From NCBI GenBank assembly GCA_902798425.1, contig CADBWR010000004.1, positions 1 through 64,000 of the forward strand: a stretch of 64,000 nt of DNA. The letters are read 5' to 3'. The notes below the pieces were generated by a model. The model was not told the DNA's origin. It saw only the letters and a list, made by a program, of their open reading frames with translations, and did no database searches. The stretch comes from an uncultured Bacteroidales bacterium. GTDB taxonomy: Bacteria > Bacteroidota > Bacteroidia > Bacteroidales > Bacteroidaceae. The translations under genes and the position numbers were made by a program. Positions 1 to 6,934 of this stretch are shown one piece after another; position 1 is the stretch's first letter, and each line of letters opens with the position of its first letter.

Positions 1-83
1 ACTCGTCCCATGATAGGGACAATTCCGTTTTTCTCCTTGCTCTTGTTGGCATAGAAGAGAATGTTGAATGTGCTTCTTGACAT
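1..83 (-). CDS. Tyrosine recombinase/integrase, N-terminal fragment
   Basis: Reading the minus strand from the ATG at 83 gives MSRSTFNILFYANKSKEKNG and then a VPIMGR stretch before the window ends. This matches the opening of the Arm-DNA-binding domain of Bacteroidetes phage-type integrases, which commonly read RSTFxxLFYxxKxKxKxGxxPIxGR. Only about 27 residues are visible, so the catalytic R-H-R-Y core cannot be checked. A TAnnTTTG box (CAAAGATA on the plus strand, 111-118) lies upstream in the right orientation. It probably belongs to an integrated element to the left of this window. The family call rests on the short motif alone. Confidence 0.6.
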   Translation of the reverse strand, partial: MSRSTFNILFYANKSKEKNGIVPIMGR

Positions 84-387
84 ACTTCAATCCTTTTTTA
101 ATTCGGGCTGCAAAGATAATACCAATTTTCGAATCGCTTTTTCGGCAAAACTATGCAGTTCGTGTCATTGAAAACCAATCGGAGTGAAGTGCGTCATTCT
201 GCGATTTTACACCCTTTGGATTTAGAAAAGTTTAACTGTCAACGAGGTCGTAAACGGGTTACGATTTGGCAACCTAACTCCTTCATCAATCCTCCCAAAT
301 TTGCACACCATCATTTTTCAAAATTCCCCATTCTTATTCGTATTGCCCTTATTTTAAGGCCGATTTGCGTTAATCTTCTAAAATTAC
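84..387. other. Intergenic region between integrase and topB
   Basis: This stretch has no convincing gene. It carries the minus-strand promoter box TATCTTTG (111-118) for the integrase. The 86-codon plus-strand open frame at 153-413 has no ribosome-binding site or recognisable composition and runs through the topB promoter, so I do not count it as a gene. Confidence 0.5.
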
Positions 388-418
388 TTTGCCACGTCAG
401 CATTATTTTGTAATTTTG
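388..418 (+). promoter_or_regulatory. Bacteroidetes-type promoter of topB
   Basis: TTTG at 388-391, a 19-bp spacer and TAATTTTG at 411-418 match the -33/-7 consensus of Bacteroidetes vegetative promoters. The start codon of topB follows at 427, so the leader would be very short. Confidence 0.7.
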
Positions 419-426
419 CAGTTCGT

Positions 427-2295
427 ATGATAGTTTGTATAGCAGAGAAACCCAGCGTAGCAAAGGATATAGCACGCATCATCGGAGCGACAGCCAGTCG
501 CGACGGATATATGGAAGGCAACGGCTATCAGGTGACATGGACATTCGGACACCTGTGTGAGCTGAAGATGCCTGAAGACTATACGCCCATGTGGAAGGCG
601 TGGAGTCTGACAGCACTACCCATGATTCCTCCACGTTTCGGCATCCGACTGAAGGACGACGAAGGCATCAAGAAGCAGTTTGCCGTCATCGAGCGACTGA
701 TGCAGGCTGCCGACGGCATCATCAACTGTGGTGACGCCGGACAGGAGGGTGAACTCATCCAGCGTTGGGTGATGCAGAAGGCAGGAGCTACATGTCCTGT
801 ACAACGTCTGTGGATCTCGTCAATGACTGACGAGGCCATCCGCGAGGGCTTTGCCACGCTGAAAGACCAGTCAAACTATCAGTCACTCTATATGGCAGGA
901 CTCAGCCGTGCTGTTGGCGACTGGCTGTTAGGCATCAACTGCACACGCCTGTACACGATTAAATACGGTCAGAACCATCAAGTGCTCAGCATCGGACGTG
1001 TACAGACCCCCACCCTGGCACTCATCGTGAACCGCCAGAAGGAGATTGACAACTTCAAGCCAGAGCCCTACTGGGTACTGGCTACCGTCTATCGCGACAC
1101 AACATTTACGGCTACCAAGGGAAAGTTTACCTCGAAAGAAGAGGGTGAAGAAGCCTTCAAGACCATTGAGGGCAAGCCATTTACCATTACACAGGTGGAG
1201 AAAAAGAACGGTAAAGAGACGCCGCCCTCACTCTATGACCTGACCTCACTGCAAGTAGATTGTAATAAGAAGTTCGGATTCTCTGCAGAGACCACGCTGA
1301 ACATTATCCAGCAGCTCTACGAGCAGAAGTTGACGACCTATCCGCGTGTCGACACTACCTTCCTGCCCGACGATGTCTATGCCAAGTGTCCCCAGACCAT
1401 GAATGGTCTGTTTCAGGTGAAACATGCTGGCACGGCGCCTTATGCCGAGCTGGTACGTCCATTAGGCGGCAAGGCACTGCCAAAGTCCAAGAAGGTCTTC
1501 GACTCATCGAAGGTCACCGACCACCACGCCATTATCCCGACAGGCATGGTACCCACGGCACTCACCGACATGCAGCGCAAGGTCTTCGACCTCATAGCGC
1601 GACGCTTCATTGCCGTCTTCTACCCTGACTGCAAATACGCGCAAACCACTGTGCTGGGCGAAGTAGGCGTCGGTTCCCCCGATGCCATCGAATTCAAGGT
1701 CACCGGTCGCACCATTCTCGACCCAGGGTGGCGCACCGTCTATGCCAAGGATGTGCAGTCAGATGATGATGAGAAGAAACCCGACGAGGAAGAGCGCACG
1801 CTACCCGTCTTCCAGAAGGGTGAGAGCGGTCCGCACCAGCCTACCCTCACGGAGAAGATGACCACGCCACCACCTTATTATTCTGAGGCTACCCTGCTAC
1901 GTGCCATGGAGACTGCCGGCAAGCTGGTCGACGACGAGGAACTGCGCCGTGCCATGAAGGAAAACGGCATCGGTCGTCCGTCAACACGTGCTGCCATCAT
2001 CGAGACACTCTTCAAGCGAAAGTACATCCGCAAGGAGCGTAAGCGTCTGGTGGCTACGCCCACAGGTATCGAACTCATCGACCTCATCCGTGAAGACCTG
2101 CTGAAGAGTTGTGAACTGACGGGTATCTGGGAGAAGAAACTGCGCGACATCGAGGCACAAAAGTACGACGCCCAACAGTTTATCTCGGAACTCAAGCAAC
2201 AGGTAACGACCATCGTCAACGACGTCATCAGCGACCCCACCAACCGCCGTGTCACGGTTCTCCCCGACGAAGCGGGCAAGAAGAAAAAGAAATAA
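427..2295 (+). CDS. topB: DNA topoisomerase III
   Basis: Type IA topoisomerase of 622 residues that relaxes or decatenates DNA through a 5'-phosphotyrosine link. The Toprim domain opens the protein (IAEKPSVAKDIA near residue 5) and carries the acidic motif GDAGQEGEL near residue 102. The active-site motif TTYPRVDTT places the catalytic tyrosine at about residue 305. The C-terminal half has the usual ENGIGRPSTRAAIIETL strand-binding motif. There are no C-terminal zinc fingers; instead it ends in a lysine-rich tail, as is common in Bacteroidetes TopB. The start was chosen because the family begins directly with the Toprim strand and a promoter lies just upstream. It is a single gene with a strong terminator after it. 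TopB-type enzymes occur both as housekeeping genes and on conjugative elements; the neighbouring integrase leaves both open. Confidence 0.93.
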   Translation: MIVCIAEKPSVAKDIARIIGATASRDGYMEGNGYQVTWTFGHLCELKMPEDYTPMWKAWSLTALPMIPPRFGIRLKDDEGIKKQFAVIERLMQAADGIINCGDAGQEGELIQRWVMQKAGATCPVQRLWISSMTDEAIREGFATLKDQSNYQSLYMAGLSRAVGDWLLGINCTRLYTIKYGQNHQVLSIGRVQTPTLALIVNRQKEIDNFKPEPYWVLATVYRDTTFTATKGKFTSKEEGEEAFKTIEGKPFTITQVEKKNGKETPPSLYDLTSLQVDCNKKFGFSAETTLNIIQQLYEQKLTTYPRVDTTFLPDDVYAKCPQTMNGLFQVKHAGTAPYAELVRPLGGKALPKSKKVFDSSKVTDHHAIIPTGMVPTALTDMQRKVFDLIARRFIAVFYPDCKYAQTTVLGEVGVGSPDAIEFKVTGRTILDPGWRTVYAKDVQSDDDEKKPDEEERTLPVFQKGESGPHQPTLTEKMTTPPPYYSEATLLRAMETAGKLVDDEELRRAMKENGIGRPSTRAAIIETLFKRKYIRKERKRLVATPTGIELIDLIREDLLKSCELTGIWEKKLRDIEAQKYDAQQFISELKQQVTTIVNDVISDPTNRRVTVLPDEAGKKKKK

Positions 2296-2296
2296 A

Positions 2297-2331
2297 TTTA
2301 GGGAAGCAATCAAGTTGCTTCCCTAAATTAT
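2297..2331 (+). terminator. Rho-independent terminator after topB
   Basis: A 13-bp perfect stem (2297-2309 with 2315-2327) with a 5-nt loop begins 2 nt after the topB stop and is followed by a T-rich stretch. Confidence 0.8.
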
Positions 2332-2350
2332 ATTCTATCCCTTTGACAGG

Positions 2351-2473
2351 TTATTTCAGCACCACCTTCATGGTACGACTGGTACCATCGTTATAGTAGA
2401 CGGTCGATACAAAAAAGCCCTTCCACCTCATGGAAACACGCCGTGAGATGGGAGGACCGTAAATATAGAATGT
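2351..2473 (-). pseudogene. Remnant of a secreted-protein C-terminal tail
   Basis: The minus strand reads about 40 codons between two stops that end in STVYYNDGTSRTMKVVLK and a TAA at 2351-2353. This resembles the last residues of Bacteroidales secreted proteins whose tails end in KVVIK or KVVLK, like the tails at 2670, 5013, 9569 and 57604 in this window. There is no start codon with a ribosome site and no domain ahead of it, so it looks like the stump of a deleted gene of the same class. It could also be chance, but the lysine/valine ending in the right orientation at the end of this gene series argues against that. Confidence 0.4.
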
Positions 2474-2505
2474 TTAGTTTGTCTATGCGTTAAGGATACT
2501 CATCG

Positions 2506-2649
2506 TTACAGGCCTTCTTCGTCTGTATCGGCAGTGCCATCCCATGACATTCTGACACCTGACCCACCAACATTACCGCTGGTCATGAGCACACCTTGTG
2601 TTTTGACTGTATAAACCTCTATAGTCGGCTTCATATATGTCTTCTTCAT
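2506..2649 (-). CDS. MKKxYxxP-type microprotein
   Basis: This 47-codon gene starts MKKTYMKPTIEVYTVKTQ and ends in an acidic tail (DGTADTDEEGL). The start lies 20 bp after the stop of the secreted protein at 2670-4739, in the same direction, so the two are probably co-transcribed. Three other genes in the window have the same MKKxY[MI]xP opening and the same position behind a large secreted protein. The protein has no signal peptide or membrane segment. Function unknown; this copy has a serine-glycine-rich middle (TSGNVGGSGV). The gene was found by reading the strand directly and is supported by the four-fold recurrence. Confidence 0.65.
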   Translation of the reverse strand: MKKTYMKPTIEVYTVKTQGVLMTSGNVGGSGVRMSWDGTADTDEEGL

Positions 2650-2669
2650 AATCTTGTCCTCCCTTACAT

Positions 2670-4739
2670 TTACTTAACCACAAACTTCTTTCCGTTTCTC
2701 ACATAGATGCCCTTTGGCAGGTTCTCACCCTGCATGCGAATGCCCTGCAGATTGTACACCTCGCCTGTCATCTTCTTCTCTACATCCACCTTGTTGATAG
2801 CGGTTGTCTCACCATCACCAAAGTCGATGCCGAAGAATTCGCGAGCGCCAGCTCCTGCATCATACTTAACACTCAGATATGCACGATATGGCTGTACCTT
2901 ATTTGTGCTACCATCCACCTTGCGGAAGCCAAGCTGGCTATCCTTGTAGCTTAGAATGTAGTTGGTATTAACATTTGGCTCTTCACCACTTGTTGCAGGA
3001 ACGACGTAATTAGTTGTATAGTTTTCCATCAGCAGGTTAGCATTTGATGATGGTGCAACTGCATCAGTCTTTGTGAATGTATAAGTATTTGCGTCAGCGA
3101 CTACTAATACAGGGGTATGAGCTGGCAGTGTGGTAGTAATCTCTGTAGCGGTAATATTATCTCCAGATGTATAGCTCAGCGTATAGCACCTTGGTGTAGA
3201 AGGACTAGTAGGAATCGTAGTGGTGTAAGGCAGTACCAGTGTGGCGGCACCAGCAGCGGAAACGGTTAGATCGTAAGATGTTGAGCCATCCTCTGCAACT
3301 TGCATGTCTCGACGATCTCCTGTTTGGCCTTCAGTTCTCCATTTCAGATATTTGCCATCAACCATGAGCTTGAAGAGAGGGATTTCTTCTTTCGCAACTG
3401 TTAGAGCGACAGGACTACCTACAGCAATTCCTGAATACACTTTGATAGGAATAATATTGGTGACGCCATTTGTAGCATCTACTTTGAAGCGTTTTTCCGC
3501 ATAAATATCATAGGTCGAGCAGTTTGTGAAAGTGTTATTGCCACTAAGGATTAAAGCTCCATCTGATCCCGTAAAGACCACGCCTCTATCTGTTGGTGCC
3601 ATGCAGTTTTCAAATGCACAGTTTTTAAGAGTAAGTACTGCACTGCTGCTACTTTTCTGATTAACCACACCACCATTGTTTGTTGTCGTCAGATTCTTGA
3701 ACTTTACGTTGTTCAGTAATGTGGTGCAGGCTTTTGTTGATGTCTCAAGGAAATTGCTGCTATTAGTAACAACGCTGCTACCACCAATGGTCAACTGATA
3801 GGTATCAGAGCCAATGGTAAGATTCCCATCTGCCTCATTATTCAGCAACCACAGACTAGAGGTCAAACTACTTGTAATGCTTATACCTGATTTTGAAGGA
3901 ACAACGGTGATGGTCTTTGCACCTACATTACATCTGCTAGTAATAGTAGCATCGCCATACAGCGTAATGGTACCGGTTCCGCTAGCTGCAATAGCATCGA
4001 AGGCAGCATTTAACGTTTCGTGATAGGTCGTCGTACTATTGGTTTCCAACTGAACACTGTAACTTGCTATTAACTTAAGCGGATTAGTCTCACTGCCACT
4101 ACTGCAAAATTTACGGCCATTATTTGCCTTCATATCACCAGTTTTATTAGTGAGCAGCAACGTGAATGTATTATCTACCGCATTATTCTTAAGTGTAGTA
4201 AGTGCATCGCCACTGATAGTGAACTTATTGCCGTCAGATCTGTCGCTAGTTCCATTAACAAGGTATGTGGTGTTTACATCGCCAGTTGTAGCACGCGGAG
4301 CGATGCCTGTGGTTGCAGTATATGCAGCAACAATGTCTGCTACTGCTGTATTTTCTGTCCATGCGGTTGAAAAATTGGAAGTATTGCCATAATTTGTCGC
4401 TTTAGCAACTACCCAAATAGCGATGGCATCACCACCACCATTGCCGGAATTTACATTTCTCAACACAAGTTTGTTCACCTTGTCAAGATCAGCTATGGTA
4501 TACTTTTGCAAAACGAAAAGTCCTGCTTGCGCATTACACTCTGATTCAGCATTGGTTGTGCTGGCTTTTTTAGGATATCCGCTTACCCATTCAGTATTTA
4601 CGGCTTTTTGTTCTGTCGCAGCATTTGTACGGAAGCAGACATCTAGCTTCGGAGTAACGTCATCCGCCCACGCACTAGTCACTCCCACCATCAGCAGGAG
4701 TGCGGTTAAAAAGAATTGTAGTTTTCTTGTCATAATCAA
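2670..4739 (-). CDS. Secreted beta-helix-like repeat protein with C-terminal sorting-type tail
   Basis: A 689-residue exported protein. Residues 1-25 are a signal peptide (MIMTRKLQFFLTALLLMVGV then TSAWA). The middle (about 235-430) has the short beta-strand and Asn/Thr-rich turns of a right-handed beta-helix, including TLNAAFDAI and TITSRCN motifs. The same module occurs in the lyase fusion at 6935-9556, so the two share a domain by duplication. The end (GEVYNLQGIRMQGENLPKG, then IYVRNGKKFVVK) resembles Bacteroidales C-terminal secretion tails. No catalytic domain is recognisable, so it may be an adhesin or a glycan-binding partner of the upstream PUL. A terminator-like hairpin separates it from the gene pair upstream, and a microprotein gene follows 20 bp downstream. 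Met3 is an equally good start. Confidence 0.75.
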   Translation of the reverse strand: MIMTRKLQFFLTALLLMVGVTSAWADDVTPKLDVCFRTNAATEQKAVNTEWVSGYPKKASTTNAESECNAQAGLFVLQKYTIADLDKVNKLVLRNVNSGNGGGDAIAIWVVAKATNYGNTSNFSTAWTENTAVADIVAAYTATTGIAPRATTGDVNTTYLVNGTSDRSDGNKFTISGDALTTLKNNAVDNTFTLLLTNKTGDMKANNGRKFCSSGSETNPLKLIASYSVQLETNSTTTYHETLNAAFDAIAASGTGTITLYGDATITSRCNVGAKTITVVPSKSGISITSSLTSSLWLLNNEADGNLTIGSDTYQLTIGGSSVVTNSSNFLETSTKACTTLLNNVKFKNLTTTNNGGVVNQKSSSSAVLTLKNCAFENCMAPTDRGVVFTGSDGALILSGNNTFTNCSTYDIYAEKRFKVDATNGVTNIIPIKVYSGIAVGSPVALTVAKEEIPLFKLMVDGKYLKWRTEGQTGDRRDMQVAEDGSTSYDLTVSAAGAATLVLPYTTTIPTSPSTPRCYTLSYTSGDNITATEITTTLPAHTPVLVVADANTYTFTKTDAVAPSSNANLLMENYTTNYVVPATSGEEPNVNTNYILSYKDSQLGFRKVDGSTNKVQPYRAYLSVKYDAGAGAREFFGIDFGDGETTAINKVDVEKKMTGEVYNLQGIRMQGENLPKGIYVRNGKKFVVK

Positions 4740-4763
4740 TAAGTTTTAAGTTTTTCTTTGTGA

Positions 4764-4801
4764 TACGAAAAAGGCTGGTGGTTTACGCAACCACCAGCCT
4801 T
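4764..4801 (-). terminator. Terminator after microprotein gene 4824-4997
   Basis: A perfect 13-bp stem (4771-4783 with 4789-4801) with a 5-nt loop, followed on the minus strand by a T-run. Similar hairpins with a GCGTA-type loop follow the next unit upstream (6713-6755). Confidence 0.75.
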
Positions 4802-4823
4802 AAATCATTGGCGAATAGTCTTT

Positions 4824-4997
4824 CTACCATTCCTCCAGTTCGCGGGCATTGATGACATCGTCATCGAAGATGCCGCTGTCGCCACTGTCAATAACTACGT
4901 TGAGATCATCGCCCACCTCAGTGATAGAACCACAGAGCATCTGCTGAACCTCTAACTCGTAAACCTGCTGAGCAGGGATCATATATATCTTTTTCAT
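4824..4997 (-). CDS. MKKxYxxP-type microprotein
   Basis: A 57-residue protein opening MKKIYMIPAQQVYELEVQQM and continuing with LCGS. The last 30 residues are strongly acidic (repeated GD, DSGDSG, DDDV) and it ends ELEEW. It starts 15 bp after the stop of the secreted protein at 5013-6686 and is followed by a terminator, so the secreted protein and microprotein form one transcription unit. The basic start, hydrophobic or LxxS middle and acidic end are shared with the copies at 2506, 6779 and 57331. Function unknown. Confidence 0.7.
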   Translation of the reverse strand: MKKIYMIPAQQVYELEVQQMLCGSITEVGDDLNVVIDSGDSGIFDDDVINARELEEW

Positions 4998-5012
4998 TGT
5001 TCGTTCCTCCTA

Positions 5013-6686
5013 TTATTTAATGACTACTTTACGTCCATTCACGATGTACAGTCCACGAGTAGGCTGGGCAACACGCTGACCTGCAAGATTGAAGTACCCT
5101 GCTGTGGAAGTTAATTCTTCACTCTTAACTCTTAACTCTTCACTAATTGAAGTTACATCGTCGTCGAAACTCAGGGACAGTTCGCGGGCAGCTGCGCCAC
5201 GACCGTCTGCCAGGAAGGCACGGTAGTAAGAAGTCTTGGTCTCAGTGCCAAACTTAGCGAACGAGGAACCGTCTGACGTAATACCATAGTTGATGGTCGA
5301 GAGGTAGTCGTCTGTTGGTTTCTCCTCGACAAATGAGCCTACCCACTTCAGTTGGTCACTACTGTTGCCGACAGTCTTAGCTTTATAACCGCTAAGGTCT
5401 GCTATACCGTCACGTCCTACGAAAGTGTAGACTCCAGCTGTTTCAGCATGGATGATAACGGGAGTCCAGTTGGTACCATCCGTAAATGTATTGCTGGCAG
5501 TAGGATCAGCAATTCTTGTAAATGTAATCTTTCCATCTGTCAACGATCCAACTTTATAGAAGGAGATGCCTGCTGGCACGTCGCTGGCATTGGCTATCTT
5601 CTTGAACGGCATGGCACAAGAGTTATAGCCAGCTTTCAGCACACGGCTATAGGTAGCGTAGTTTGTGCTCTGCGAACCCTTGACATCAACCTTGGCGCAT
5701 TGGGTGGGATTGACTCCGTCAACAAAGGTATAGTTATACATTTTACGATCGAAGTCAATCAACTTTTTATGCATTGTCGGGATTTTGGTCATTACGTGAG
5801 CGTTCGAGCCGGTGCCAAAGGAAAGCATCAGCACCTGATTGTCCTTCAGCGCGCTGAAGATGTCCTCGGTGGTTGCGTCCGTCGGATTCAGACGGCGGGC
5901 ATATATGTAATTGTAGTTGGCCGGCAGCTTGGCTGGGTCGACGGCCTTCACCCATAGCTTGCATCCGGCCACGGTTGTGATGTCGCTACCATTATTCTTA
6001 GTCTCTATCCAGCCATTGTCATTGCCGTTGTTGGTTGAGCTGTTGTTGGCATTGTTGGTGCCGTCATTCAGCAGGCGATAGCTGTCGTTAATCTGCCAGT
6101 TTTTGGTTTTCAAAGAAGGGTACAATTCCAGAATCTCACCCAGGGTGTATATACCTACTCGACGGATAGTCACCGCGCTGTTTGCCGTCACACCAGCAAA
6201 GACACGGGCGCCCGTCAGTGTAAAGGATGGCTCGTCGACATTGTCTGTAAAGTATTTGCGCAACGATTTTGCCGCATCATCGTTAGGGTTCTGCAAGAAA
6301 GAGCAGAGAACGACGGTGTTGCCGCCTACAGAGAAATTCATGGTGCTACCTGCGCTCTTTTCTTCATAGTCACTTTCACCCAGAGTCAGTTTCATCATGC
6401 GGCACTTGTTGTAGGTGTCGCCACCTGCAGCATATTCAATAACGCCAAAGATCTGGCCAGGCTTTACAGACTTTCCTGCAAAAGTAAACAGCAATTCCAC
6501 GTCGTTGCTCGAACCTGCGGTAAAGCTAAGTATTTTCTTTCCGCTGTCATCGGTAGCACTTGTTTCAGTTCCTGCTACCTTAATCGTTGCGGCATCGTCA
6601 ATAAAGTCGCCAGCCCACGCACTTGTTACTCCTACTGTCAACAGGAGTGTCGTTAATAGTTGTTGTAGTTTTCTTGTCATAATCAT
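5013..6686 (-). CDS. Secreted protein of unknown function with sorting-type tail
   Basis: A 557-residue protein with a signal peptide (MIMTRKLQQLLTTLLLTVGV, TSAWA) almost identical to that of the gene at 2670-4739, which suggests duplication of the 5' end. I recognise no catalytic domain; the sequence is beta-rich with aromatic and Asn-rich loops typical of outer-surface carbohydrate-binding proteins. It ends with GYFNLAGQRVAQPTRGLYIV and then NGRKVVIK. Just before that tail, the piece SEELRVKSEELT (about 5109-5155) is translated from short tandem words and looks like a low-complexity insertion. The gene heads a two-gene unit with the microprotein at 4824. Confidence 0.72.
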   Translation of the reverse strand: MIMTRKLQQLLTTLLLTVGVTSAWAGDFIDDAATIKVAGTETSATDDSGKKILSFTAGSSNDVELLFTFAGKSVKPGQIFGVIEYAAGGDTYNKCRMMKLTLGESDYEEKSAGSTMNFSVGGNTVVLCSFLQNPNDDAAKSLRKYFTDNVDEPSFTLTGARVFAGVTANSAVTIRRVGIYTLGEILELYPSLKTKNWQINDSYRLLNDGTNNANNSSTNNGNDNGWIETKNNGSDITTVAGCKLWVKAVDPAKLPANYNYIYARRLNPTDATTEDIFSALKDNQVLMLSFGTGSNAHVMTKIPTMHKKLIDFDRKMYNYTFVDGVNPTQCAKVDVKGSQSTNYATYSRVLKAGYNSCAMPFKKIANASDVPAGISFYKVGSLTDGKITFTRIADPTASNTFTDGTNWTPVIIHAETAGVYTFVGRDGIADLSGYKAKTVGNSSDQLKWVGSFVEEKPTDDYLSTINYGITSDGSSFAKFGTETKTSYYRAFLADGRGAAARELSLSFDDDVTSISEELRVKSEELTSTAGYFNLAGQRVAQPTRGLYIVNGRKVVIK

Positions 6687-6712
6687 ATCGTTTTAAGTTT
6701 TCTTTGTCATAC

Positions 6713-6755
6713 GAAAACGGCTGACAATTTACGCAAATCGTCAACCGTTGTTTTT
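6713..6755 (-). terminator. Terminator after microprotein gene 6779-6913
   Basis: An imperfect stem of about 15 bp (6716-6730 against 6734-6749) with a short loop is followed on the minus strand by TTTTCG. It separates the PUL operon from the next secreted-protein unit. Confidence 0.65.
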
Positions 6756-6778
6756 AGAGACAAGAAGAAAGCGACAAG

Positions 6779-6913
6779 CTACAGCCCAAAGTCACCATCT
6801 TCAGCCTCAACATCCAAGACCTGAAATCCAGTAGCGGAGGCTGCCAGCAAACAATGTCTCACATCCAGTAATACTTGTTTCAGACGAGGTGCCATATATT
6901 TCTTTTTCATCAT
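6779..6913 (-). CDS. MKKxYxxP-type microprotein
   Basis: A 43-44-residue protein that reads MKKKYMAPRLKQVLLDVRHC, then LLAASATG, then an acidic end (DVEAEDGDFGL). Two adjacent ATG codons (6908-6910 and 6911-6913) are both possible starts. It lies 21 bp downstream of the lyase/beta-helix gene and upstream of a terminator. It belongs to the same set as 2506, 4824 and 57331; the LLAAS core is shared with the 57331 copy. Function unknown. Confidence 0.65.
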   Translation of the reverse strand: MMKKKYMAPRLKQVLLDVRHCLLAASATGFQVLDVEAEDGDFGL

Positions 6914-6934
6914 TCTATGTATAAATGCTGGAAG

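Noticed and set aside
153-413. 86-codon frame before topB
   Set aside because: It crosses the topB promoter and has no ribosome site or family match.
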